Assembly (NCBI RefSeq): GCF_031846185.1
Contig: NZ_JAVRIF010000002.1
Span: 372,001-436,000 of the forward strand
Source of the DNA: Thalassotalea_H castellviae
GTDB taxonomy: Bacteria > Pseudomonadota > Gammaproteobacteria > Enterobacterales > Alteromonadaceae
DNA length: 64,000 bases
Reading direction: 5' to 3'
Positions 45,875-53,681 of this stretch are shown here, one piece after another. Position 1 is the stretch's first letter. Every line of letters begins with the position of its first letter. A model generated the notes under the pieces. The model was not told the origin of the DNA and did no database searches. It was given only the letters and a program-made list of their open reading frames with translations. Both the position numbers and the translations under genes were made by a program.

Positions 45875-47352
45875 GAATTTCTCCACTGTTGTAAAATGTG
45901 TTCTAGCTTTTCGATATCCATATGGGTTTGACAAACGTTGGCTAATTTTTCTATCGCTTGTTCTTGAATTTCTTCTAAATCTTGACTGTTCTGTAAACTT
46001 GCACCACACCAAAGAGCTAAGGTGTCTATGGCATCGGCTTGATCAAATACGCCATGTAAATAACAACCCGCCACTTGTTCGTCATCACTGATTGCGCCGT
46101 GACTTTGATTATTTATCGACAATAAAGGTGTCAATGCTGAAAAGTGTTGGCTTTGGCCAAGGTGAATTTCATAACCTTGCACAGTAATATTGTTTCCGGC
46201 TAAAGATAATGTCCCTTGCTGATTTTTCAGGGTTTTATCTGCTGATAACGATGTACTCATCGGTAAAAGATTTAGTCCTGATGTTTCCCCTACTTCGCCT
46301 TCAATACCAAAAGGGTCGATAATGGTTTGCCCTAACATCTGATAACCACCACAAATACCAAAGACCTTTCCCCCGTAACGTAAGTGTTTTTCAATTTGTT
46401 GATCCCAACCTTGTTGCTTTAAAAAAGCTAAATCAGCGCGACTGTTTTTACTGCCCGCTAAAATAATCAAATCAGCAGGAGGCAGAGCCGTTGACTTTAA
46501 TTCTGACGCGTAAATAAATTGAAAATCTATTTCGTTATGAATGCGTAACGCATCAAAGTCATTATGGTTACTCATGCGAGGCGTTACCGGGACAATGACT
46601 TTAAGTTTTGCTTGGCCGACTTGTTGTTGTTCAGAAACCGCGTCTTCGGCTGCAATATGTAAACCATGAATATAAGGTATTACCCCTAAGACAGGCTTTT
46701 GAGTTCTTTCTTCAAGCCAAGTTAATCCTGATTCAAGTAATTTAATGTCGCCACGAAAGCGATTAATGACGAAGCCAACAACTCGAGCTTGCTCTGTTTT
46801 TGATAACAAATCCAACGTGCCAACTAGGTGAGCAAAAACCCCACCTTTATCAATATCGGCAATAATGATCACAGGACAATCGGCTTGTTCAGCAAACCCC
46901 ATGTTAGCAATATCACCCGCACGTAAATTAATTTCGGCTGGACTGCCTGCCCCTTCAACAATAACTCGTTGAAAGTTTTGTGCTAACCGCTGATGGGATT
47001 CAAATACCGCATTTTTCGCTATTGTTTTATAGTCGTGATAATCCTGAGCATCCATACTTGAAAATACCTGACCATGAATAATCACTTGGGCATTTTTATC
47101 TGATTGGGGCTTTAATAATATTGGATTAAAATCAACTGACAGCTCAACCTTGGCCGCTTGCGCTTGTACCGCTTGGGCTCTGCCAATTTCTCCACCACAT
47201 GCCGTTACCGCACTATTTAACGCCATATTTTGTGGTTTAAAAGGCGCAACCTTCATACCTTGTTTGGCATAAATCCGACACAAAGCCGCCACTAACGTGG
47301 TTTTTCCCGCATCGCTGGTTGTGCCTTGTATCATTAAGGTTCGTGAGGCCAT
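45871..47352 (-). CDS. cobQ: Cobyric acid synthase
   Basis: A 493-residue glutamine-dependent amidotransferase that amidates adenosylcobyrinic a,c-diamide at four side chains. The N-terminal dethiobiotin-synthetase-like ATPase has IQGTTSDAGKTTL (about 8-20), VEGAGSPAEINL and DIDKGGVFA. The C-terminal glutaminase domain has the nucleophile cysteine in GKVFGICGGYQMLG (about C335) and a histidine near GCYLHGVFD. Presence of CobQ means the cluster handles corrinoids above the cobinamide level, not only salvaged cobinamide. Its ATG overlaps the cobC stop as TAATG. Confidence 0.95.
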   Translation of the reverse strand: MASRTLMIQGTTSDAGKTTLVAALCRIYAKQGMKVAPFKPQNMALNSAVTACGGEIGRAQAVQAQAAKVELSVDFNPILLKPQSDKNAQVIIHGQVFSSMDAQDYHDYKTIAKNAVFESHQRLAQNFQRVIVEGAGSPAEINLRAGDIANMGFAEQADCPVIIIADIDKGGVFAHLVGTLDLLSKTEQARVVGFVINRFRGDIKLLESGLTWLEERTQKPVLGVIPYIHGLHIAAEDAVSEQQQVGQAKLKVIVPVTPRMSNHNDFDALRIHNEIDFQFIYASELKSTALPPADLIILAGSKNSRADLAFLKQQGWDQQIEKHLRYGGKVFGICGGYQMLGQTIIDPFGIEGEVGETSGLNLLPMSTSLSADKTLKNQQGTLSLAGNNITVQGYEIHLGQSQHFSALTPLLSINNQSHGAISDDEQVAGCYLHGVFDQADAIDTLALWCGASLQNSQDLEEIQEQAIEKLANVCQTHMDIEKLEHILQQWRNS

Positions 47353-48089
47353 TAGTTGAGCTCCCGTAAATACTCAGATTGTGACTTTGCCAATAAGTTA
47401 GAGGGGAATTTACGGCTTGAAACGGCGTGTTTATCACATGATTTCAAATCGTTCTCTTCCGGTAATAACGGTTTGGCGATCTGTTTTACTCTTGGCTGCT
47501 GGTTGATTTCAATTGACGTTAAACTCGCATTGGCGATAGATAAATTGGTGTACCAAAGTGGATTTCTGAAATCGATATTTAATAAGTGCGCTAAAATCAT
47601 GCGAATAATGCCGCCATGACAAACTAACAAGATATTTTTCGCCGATTTTTCACCCACCACTGGCAGCTTATTAATATCATCAATAATGGCTTGCCATGCG
47701 TTTTTCACTCGATAAGAAAAGCCGGTGAGCAGTTCTGCGTTGGGCAAAGGGTGCTGAACAGGGTTTTGCCAAAACCGCTCAAGTTGATGCCAAATATCTT
47801 TATCTAGATGGAGTTGATCAAAAGCAATGCCGTCATAAAGACCAAAATCCATCTCTTTTAATTGCGCTTCTATTGAAACTGATCGTTGTAATTTTTCGCC
47901 GATAAGCATAGCTAGGCTTGAACAGCGTACTAATGGCGAGGTGATCACCGCGTCAATATTAAGGTGCTGCGCGATAAACTCTTCGGCAATTTGCTCATTT
48001 ATCTCAGGAAGCACGGCAACATCTGTTTTACCGTATAAAGCGGCTGCTCCACTGACCTTTCCATGTCGAAGTAAATAAATATTAGCCAC
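47352..48089 (-). CDS. cobC: Alpha-ribazole phosphatase family protein
   Basis: A 245-residue histidine-phosphatase-superfamily protein. The catalytic RHG is at residues 8-10 (YLLRHGKVSG), a phosphate-binding arginine in SPLVRCSSLA, the acidic EMDFGLYDG, and a second histidine in LVCHGGIIRM. The CobC family removes phosphate from alpha-ribazole phosphate or cobalamin phosphate in nucleotide-loop assembly. The C-terminal 45 residues are an extra polar tail not seen in the short family members. The start is GTG, overlapping the cobU end by eight bases. Confidence 0.88.
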   Translation of the reverse strand: MANIYLLRHGKVSGAAALYGKTDVAVLPEINEQIAEEFIAQHLNIDAVITSPLVRCSSLAMLIGEKLQRSVSIEAQLKEMDFGLYDGIAFDQLHLDKDIWHQLERFWQNPVQHPLPNAELLTGFSYRVKNAWQAIIDDINKLPVVGEKSAKNILLVCHGGIIRMILAHLLNIDFRNPLWYTNLSIANASLTSIEINQQPRVKQIAKPLLPEENDLKSCDKHAVSSRKFPSNLLAKSQSEYLRELN

Positions 48090-48687
48090 TATAGTTCACC
48101 TTTGCGTTTTTAGATGACTTTAAGGTCAACGGAATGCCTGCTGTTACTAAGGTAACTTGCTCAGCAACTTTTGCTAATTGCTGATTCAGCCAGCCTGCGT
48201 GATCGACAAATAAACGCGACGGTTTTCCCAATGGCACAACCCCTAATCCAACTTCGTTAGCAACTAGCATGATTGTCGCTGAATGTTCAGTTAATACATC
48301 GATTAACTCTGTGATTTTATTGGTTAAATAATCAGTTATTGGGTTGTCATCTTGGCTTTGTTCAAGCGCCACCATTAAATGATTCGACAACCATAATGTC
48401 AGGCAGTCCACTAGCACAAACCTAGGTTCATCGCTTAATGCTAATTGCTTATTATCTAACTCCACCAATAAATCAGTTAAGTGCAAAGGACACTCAATCA
48501 ACTGCCATTCAAAGGCAATACGCTGCTGTTGATGATGAATAATTCGTTGTTGCATTTCTTCATCTAACGCTTGTGCGGTAGCCACGTAGATAGGAAGCTG
48601 TTGCTCCTTCCCTCTTTGTGCTTGTATCCATTGTTCGCTAAAAGACGACTTTCCAGAACGCGCGCCCCCTAATACTAAATGCAACAT
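48082..48687 (-). CDS. cobU: Adenosylcobinamide kinase/guanylyltransferase
   Basis: A 201-residue bifunctional CobU that phosphorylates adenosylcobinamide and then attaches GMP. The N-terminal P-loop is LVLGGARSGKSSFSE (residues 4-18). The family motifs VDCLTLWLSN, VANEVGLGVVPLGKPSRLFVDHAGWLNQQLA are in place. The ATG at 48687 shares its A with the cobS stop (TAATG), which fixes the start. Confidence 0.95.
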   Translation of the reverse strand: MLHLVLGGARSGKSSFSEQWIQAQRGKEQQLPIYVATAQALDEEMQQRIIHHQQQRIAFEWQLIECPLHLTDLLVELDNKQLALSDEPRFVLVDCLTLWLSNHLMVALEQSQDDNPITDYLTNKITELIDVLTEHSATIMLVANEVGLGVVPLGKPSRLFVDHAGWLNQQLAKVAEQVTLVTAGIPLTLKSSKNAKVNYSG

Positions 48688-49514
48688 TAGAAGACACCTG
48701 TGTTTGAGATGTGATGTATCAAGACTAAGTAAATAATCAGCTCGCTTACTTGTTGTGCTGCCCCTAAACAATCGCCGGTATAACCAGCGATTTTACTGAT
48801 TAGCCAATACCTAAAAGCTAAGCGTAAAAGTAATAAAATAACGATAATCGTGAGAAGTAATGACCAGAAACCGACAAAAAGCCAAGGAAACAGCAATGCC
48901 GGTAAAAAGGCTACTGCGAGTAAAATCATGAGATCAATACCTGATTGTTGGCAAGCAATCGGTTTACTTTTGCTGCTGTCATCTTCCGCCACATAAGGGG
49001 TATCAAAAATTAAGCTTGCCGCAAAAGCTCGAGACATAGCATAGGCAAAAACTACCGAAATCATTAAGATTGAATGCTGCTCAAGTTCTACTAGTAACTG
49101 AAATTTTAGTAATAAAGATAAAACTAACGTGACTGTTCCATAAGTGCCGATACGGCTGTCTTTCATAATAGTTAAACGCTTCTCAGCACTGTAGCCTCCC
49201 CCCATACCATCGGCCATATCAGCTAAACCATCTTCATGAAAAGCACCTGTAATATAAACACTGGTGATCATGGTCAATATAATCACGAGATGAGTCGAAA
49301 AAAAGTGATCAAAAAGGGAATAGCTCAAGCAAACGAGTAAACCAATAACAATCCCCACTAATGAGAAATATCGATTGGCACGGTTCATTCGTTTTTCAGA
49401 ATAAGGTAACGACTTAGATACAGGGAGCTGGCTAAAAAACATCAGAGCAAGACAAAACAACTGCCATTGATAGCGGATTTTAACCAAATATCTTTTTGAC
49501 AAAAAGGCCTGCAT
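48687..49514 (-). CDS. cobS: Adenosylcobinamide-GDP ribazoletransferase (cobalamin synthase)
   Basis: A 275-residue integral membrane enzyme joining GDP-cobinamide to alpha-ribazole to finish cobalamin. The active region AFHEDGLADMADGMGGGYSAEKRLTIMKDSRIGTYGT (about residues 91-127) is the family signature, and six to seven hydrophobic segments follow. The stop-start overlaps are TAATG at both ends (with cobT upstream and cobU downstream). The N-terminal 20 residues include the short charged leader usual for CobS. Confidence 0.95.
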   Translation of the reverse strand: MQAFLSKRYLVKIRYQWQLFCLALMFFSQLPVSKSLPYSEKRMNRANRYFSLVGIVIGLLVCLSYSLFDHFFSTHLVIILTMITSVYITGAFHEDGLADMADGMGGGYSAEKRLTIMKDSRIGTYGTVTLVLSLLLKFQLLVELEQHSILMISVVFAYAMSRAFAASLIFDTPYVAEDDSSKSKPIACQQSGIDLMILLAVAFLPALLFPWLFVGFWSLLLTIIVILLLLRLAFRYWLISKIAGYTGDCLGAAQQVSELIIYLVLIHHISNTGVF

Positions 49515-50581
49515 TAAACCGTGACCCCAGCACTTTCAAAACTCGCCATCTCGTTATAAAAACTAGCCGCCGCTTTTAATAAAGGTAAAGCCAACGCAGC
49601 GCCGGTGCCCTCTCCTAAACGAAGATCTAGATTCAATAACGGTTTTGCTTCAAGCATAGTTAACATGAGTTGATGGGCATGTTCATTTGATTGATGCGCA
49701 AAGATTAAATAATCGCGGACATTAGGATTGATCTTTTCAGCCATTAAAGCGGCGCTGGTGACAATAAAGCCATCAATTAATACGGCAATACCTTGTTCTG
49801 CGGCTGCGAGAATGGCGCCAACCATTTGCACCATTTCAAAGCCCGCTAATTCTTTTAATAGATAATAAGGGTCTGTGAATATTTTCTCGGGATCTAACCT
49901 TGATACAGCTTGCGCTACTAAGTGTTTTTTAATTGAGAATTGTTGCGAATTTATACCTGTACCCTTGCCAACACATTGCTCACAATCTTGTTGAGAATAA
50001 GCGCTTAAAATGGCTGATGCCGCACTCGTATTGCCAATGCCCATTTCACCAAGCAATAAAATATTACAACCTTGGTTAATAATATCTGTGGTAATTTTTT
50101 TACCGTATAACAACCCTTGCTGAACCTGAGAACTTGTCATAGCTCTCGTGGTAGAAGTATCATTGATGCCAGCCCCTAAGCGCTGCTCAATAAAGTGTTC
50201 ACTTATAGATTTTTCTGCCGAGGTTAAAGGGGTGTTGATACCAGCATCAATGACTTTCATCGCAATATTGTTACTGCGACAAAAACAATTGATAGCAGCA
50301 CCACCATGTAAAAAATTCAACACCATTTGACGTGTCACTTCACTTGGCGCGATACTGATACCATGTTCAGCCATACCGTGATCAGCAGCAAAAACCAACA
50401 TGGTAGGTTGCGAGATAATCAGAGTCTTTGTAGCAAGTTCACAATTTTGGCTTTGAATTAACATGAGCTGTTTCGCCAAACTTTCAAGTTGGCCAAGGGC
50501 TCCTAATGGCTTAGTTTTGCTATCAATAACCTGTTGTATTGCCGCTGATTTATCGGTATTAAATGGCTTTATTGAAAACAC
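49514..50581 (-). CDS. cobT: Nicotinate-nucleotide--dimethylbenzimidazole phosphoribosyltransferase
   Basis: A 355-residue CobT that makes alpha-ribazole phosphate from a lower-ligand base and nicotinate mononucleotide. It has SKTKPLGALGQLESLAKQL, VFAADHGMAEHGISIAPSEVTRQMV, LLGEMGIGNTSAASAI (with the catalytic glutamate in LRLGEGTGAALALPL near the C-terminus), and DGFIVTSAALMA. The start is GTG at 50581 with AAAGG 7 bases upstream and 2 bases after the btuC stop. The frame is open 88 codons further upstream, but that sequence overlaps btuC and is nonsense. Confidence 0.95.
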   Translation of the reverse strand: MFSIKPFNTDKSAAIQQVIDSKTKPLGALGQLESLAKQLMLIQSQNCELATKTLIISQPTMLVFAADHGMAEHGISIAPSEVTRQMVLNFLHGGAAINCFCRSNNIAMKVIDAGINTPLTSAEKSISEHFIEQRLGAGINDTSTTRAMTSSQVQQGLLYGKKITTDIINQGCNILLLGEMGIGNTSAASAILSAYSQQDCEQCVGKGTGINSQQFSIKKHLVAQAVSRLDPEKIFTDPYYLLKELAGFEMVQMVGAILAAAEQGIAVLIDGFIVTSAALMAEKINPNVRDYLIFAHQSNEHAHQLMLTMLEAKPLLNLDLRLGEGTGAALALPLLKAAASFYNEMASFESAGVTV

Positions 50582-50583
50582 GG

Positions 50584-51573
50584 CTATACCTTTCGCATAA
50601 TAAATAGAAAGAACAGGCTGCCAATCACAGAAGTTATCACTCCAATAGGGATCTCTTGTCCTGGCACTATGGTTCGTGCAACCACATCCACCCAAATTAA
50701 AAAGCAGCCGCCGACTAACCCAGAGCTTAATAATAGTTTTGCGGTAGTTAAGCCAAAAAAAGGTCGAACAATATGTGGGATCATCAAACCAACAAATCCA
50801 ATACCACCACAGTAAGAGACAATCACGGCCGTCATTGCGGCACATACAATTAGCGCTAATAACCGCAATTTATCAACATTAACCCCAAGCGTTCTTGCGC
50901 TTTCGTCACTTAATAACAATGCATCTAATTGTCTAGCAAAAACCAAAGCTAATATTAAACAAATACAAATAACCGGAATCACCCAAGATAAGGCGTAGTA
51001 ATCAGCGCGAGCTAGTGAACCCATCATCCAAAAAATCACTCGATTACTTGCAAAGGCTTCTCCAAAATATAAAATAAAACTGGTAAAGGCGCTGAGTAAG
51101 AAAGACACGGCAACACCGGCAAGCAGTAAATGTTCAACTCGTCGCCAATTATTACCCATCAAAACAACCACAACGATTGATACAGCAAATAATGCGCCGA
51201 TAAATGCCGCTAACGGTAATGAAATGGCTTGTAAGTGTTGTGGGAGTAGCCCTGATAAAGTAGCGCCTAAGCCAGCGCCAGCAACAATACCAAAGAGATA
51301 AGGGTCGGCTAATGGGTTACGAGTAACATTTTGCATCAGTGCGCCAGCCGCTGCCAAAGCAAAGCCAGCTAAAAACCCCATCAGCACTCGTGGAAAACGT
51401 ATATCCCATAAAATTGTTTGATAAATAGGTCGTTGACACTCATCTGTCAAACATTGCCAAACCTTTTGATAGCCTAGTTCTGCGGTGCCAAATCCCATTG
51501 AAAGAAGAATAGAAAACATCACCAAGATGATTAGAATGCCAATTTTACTTAACGATTTTCCTTGATTAGTCAT
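50584..51573 (-). CDS. btuC: Vitamin B12 ABC transporter permease
   Basis: A 329-residue FecCD-type inner-membrane permease with about ten helices. It shows RFPRVLMGFLAGFALAAAGALMQNVTRNPLADPYLFGIVAGAGLGA, the GGIGFVGLMIPHIVRPFFG coupling-region motif, and the C-terminal PIGVITSVIGSLFFLFIM. The ATG at 51573 has GGAG 6 bases upstream and overlaps the btuD stop by eight bases. B12 specificity follows from the cluster and riboswitch, as FecCD permeases also serve siderophores. Confidence 0.93.
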   Translation of the reverse strand: MTNQGKSLSKIGILIILVMFSILLSMGFGTAELGYQKVWQCLTDECQRPIYQTILWDIRFPRVLMGFLAGFALAAAGALMQNVTRNPLADPYLFGIVAGAGLGATLSGLLPQHLQAISLPLAAFIGALFAVSIVVVVLMGNNWRRVEHLLLAGVAVSFLLSAFTSFILYFGEAFASNRVIFWMMGSLARADYYALSWVIPVICICLILALVFARQLDALLLSDESARTLGVNVDKLRLLALIVCAAMTAVIVSYCGGIGFVGLMIPHIVRPFFGLTTAKLLLSSGLVGGCFLIWVDVVARTIVPGQEIPIGVITSVIGSLFFLFIMRKV

Positions 51574-52348
51574 GCGAAGCTCCAGCATAAGTCACTCGCA
51601 TTTTACGGGTAAGTGGGTTTCTATCGACCAAACAGTCAATATGAAAAGTCTCTTTGATTAACGTTTCATTCAATACTTTTTCCGTATCATCAAACGCGCG
51701 AACTTCGCCTTGAGAGAGCAATAACAATCGATCACAATACTGCGCAGCTAGGTTTAGATCATGAATGGTCATAATTAGGGTTAAACCGAGTTGTTTCACA
51801 ATCGATAAAATTTGGTGTTGATAGTAAATATCTAAGTGATTGGTTGGTTCATCCATAATAAGAATTTCTGGACGTTGAACTATCGCTCGAGCAATTAAAC
51901 AGCGTTGCTGCTCGCCACCTGATAAGGTATTAAACACTTGATACTTTTTTTGTTGTAAATTGACTTGCGTTAACGCCTGATCAATTAATTGTCGATCTGA
52001 GTTGGTATTACTTTCAAAAAACGCTTTATGAGGGATCAAGCCCATATTCACAATATCAAATACGGTTAAATTAAATACTGCTTCATGTTGCTGTGCAACC
52101 ACCGCCACTTTTTTGGCAATCTCTTTTCGATCGAATAAATCTAATGAAATTTCAGACAGCGTAACCTGCCCAGAGGTCATTTTATTTTCTTGATACAAGC
52201 ATTTTAGTAACGAGGTTTTACCGGCACCATTTGGACCGACAATACCGACGGTTTCGCCTTGCTTTGCAGTAAAACTAACATCTTTGATAATGTGTTTATT
52301 ATCAATCTGCCAAGATATATTTTCAGCTTGTAAGTGAATAATTGTCAT
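51566..52348 (-). CDS. btuD: Vitamin B12 ABC transporter ATP-binding protein
   Basis: A 260-residue ATPase of the FepC/BtuD type. Walker A is GPNGAGKTSLLK, the signature is TLSGGEQQRCLIARAI, Walker B is EILIMDEPTNHLD, and the switch is LTLIMTIHDLNLAAQYCDR. The ATG at 52348 gives the family start; the upstream in-frame TTG at 52384 is inside the leader. An 8-bp hairpin lies one base before the ATG and a cobalamin riboswitch lies 120 bases upstream, so it heads the B12-repressed operon. Confidence 0.93.
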   Translation of the reverse strand: MTIIHLQAENISWQIDNKHIIKDVSFTAKQGETVGIVGPNGAGKTSLLKCLYQENKMTSGQVTLSEISLDLFDRKEIAKKVAVVAQQHEAVFNLTVFDIVNMGLIPHKAFFESNTNSDRQLIDQALTQVNLQQKKYQVFNTLSGGEQQRCLIARAIVQRPEILIMDEPTNHLDIYYQHQILSIVKQLGLTLIMTIHDLNLAAQYCDRLLLLSQGEVRAFDDTEKVLNETLIKETFHIDCLVDRNPLTRKMRVTYAGASHD

Positions 52349-52349
52349 A

Positions 52350-52379
52350 AATACCACAAGGTTAAATAGGCGTGGTATT
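52350..52379 (-). promoter_or_regulatory. Hairpin masking the btuD start, likely riboswitch expression platform
   Basis: AATACCAC and GTGGTATT form a perfect 8-bp stem with a 14-base loop, ending one base before the btuD ATG. A hairpin covering the ribosome-binding region fits a translational off-switch for the upstream cobalamin riboswitch. Confidence 0.6.
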
Positions 52380-52465
52380 AGCAAGGAAATTTTGTGCAGA
52401 AATGAAATCGTGAAAGTGCAACAAAATACCTACTATGTTACCCGCACAGTATATTCGTATTATTT

Positions 52466-52650
52466 TTATGGCAGGTCTCCTGACTTATAGAGATAACCCA
52501 AATTTATCCTTCCCAGCACCTTATGCCAGTGGTAATAAAATTCAGCTCTACTTACAGTTGCGGGAACAGTTGCGGACTAATACCTACTATTATTGTCAAT
52601 AGTTGATATGCACCACATTCCCTTTTAAGCCGTGTTGAGTATTCTGTTGA
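52466..52650 (-). promoter_or_regulatory. Cobalamin riboswitch controlling the btuDC-cob operon
   Basis: On the minus strand GGGAATGTGGTGC (52609-52622), TTCCCGCAACTGTAAGTAG and the B12-box AAGTCAGGAGACCTGCC (52470-52486) occur in the normal order, with a CTGGCATAAGGTGCTGGGAAGG arm between. At about 185 bases this is the large form with full peripheral arms, unlike the compact one before btuB. The end points are approximate. With the btuD hairpin it explains most of the 405-bp gap from 52349 to 52753; the first about 100 bases after 52650 hold nothing I can support. Confidence 0.93.
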
Positions 52651-52753
52651 ATAAACACACAGACACCATAAAATTTGCGCTACTTTATCATAGCTAAATA
52701 ACGTTGACTAGCATTTAGCTATATAGACGTCTAAAATATTTTCAAACTTTAAA

Positions 52754-53632
52754 TTATAACTGTTGTAATACCTTATCTAAGCCACGCTTTGATTCAGCGA
52801 CAGCTTGCAATGGGGTTAAACCATTTGGGTATTCTTCTTGCTCTACGACCAGCCATAATGTACCGCCAACTGTCATATTGGCCTTAGTTAAATTCAACCA
52901 ATCAATTGTATCTTGACCGATAATAGGCAGCTTTCCTTGAGTACCTTTAGGTAATTTAACTTTGTAATGGGTGGTTAATGTTCTGCCTGGATATTTTTCC
53001 ACATAAGCAATAGGATCTTTCCCTGCATACGTTGTCCAACCCACATCTTGTTGAAGCACTACATTTTCAGGGGTGTTCATCGCTAGATAATCCCAATATG
53101 TAGTCCCAGCAAAGGCATTAAATTCGTGATCATGATTATGAAAGCCAGTTTTCATGCCGTATGGCGCTAATTTTTTTGACAGATGATTCAATAAACCCAC
53201 CACTTCTTTTATTCCTTGCGGATGCCAAGCTCGTTCATCCCAACCAACAATTAACATGTCTATCCCTAAGGTTTGATAAAACTTCACCGTGTCAGCAAAA
53301 TTTTTCTCATTGAGTTGTTCAAAGGACACGTGTGCACCGCTACCTTTTAACGACAATGAATCTAACACTTGTTTGATCGCAGTGGCATCTCCTGCAAACT
53401 CACCAAATTCATTGGCAAATTCCACCCCATCAAAACCCATTTCTGCTAATGTTTTAAGAGTCCCTTTAAAATCAGCTTTGACTTCATCTTTAACCGACCA
53501 AAGTTGCACACTCAACTGTGGTGTAGTGGTAACGTGAGATTTTTCATGCTCCTCATGCGCTGACACTACAGGGTTAAAAATCAGAACACTGGCGGCAATA
53601 AGCACATTGAAGATATCTTTTAATTTTTTCAT
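52754..53632 (-). CDS. Secreted sugar phosphate isomerase/epimerase-fold (TIM-barrel) protein
   Basis: A 292-residue protein with a signal peptide (about residues 1-25, ending PVVSA) and a xylose-isomerase-like TIM barrel. Metal-ligand-type positions include GFDGVEFAN, GSGAHVSFEQL, GFHNHDHEF, LQQDVGWT, THYKVKLP and LVVEQEEY. It is exported, whereas true sugar-phosphate isomerases are cytoplasmic, so the family name is a poor guide to its role. It ends a minus-strand operon 49 bases after the GMC dehydrogenase gene, which points to work on an oxidised sugar in the periplasm, perhaps lyase or hydrolase action on 3-keto-glycosides. Confidence 0.8.
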   Translation of the reverse strand: MKKLKDIFNVLIAASVLIFNPVVSAHEEHEKSHVTTTPQLSVQLWSVKDEVKADFKGTLKTLAEMGFDGVEFANEFGEFAGDATAIKQVLDSLSLKGSGAHVSFEQLNEKNFADTVKFYQTLGIDMLIVGWDERAWHPQGIKEVVGLLNHLSKKLAPYGMKTGFHNHDHEFNAFAGTTYWDYLAMNTPENVVLQQDVGWTTYAGKDPIAYVEKYPGRTLTTHYKVKLPKGTQGKLPIIGQDTIDWLNLTKANMTVGGTLWLVVEQEEYPNGLTPLQAVAESKRGLDKVLQQL

Positions 53633-53681
53633 TATTTTTCTCGTATATTTCTGTGTATTTTGTCAAAGGTTAATTTCGACA

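Noticed and set aside
45875..46012. Longer N-terminus for cobO
   Set aside because: It lies wholly inside cobQ; the ATGA overlap supplies the natural start.
48688..48771. Longer N-terminus for cobU
   Set aside because: It lies inside cobS, and the TAATG junction plus the family start fix the ATG at 48687.
50582..50845. 88-codon N-terminal extension of cobT
   Set aside because: It overlaps btuC in another frame, its residues are unlike CobT, and a GTG with a good ribosome site gives the normal length.
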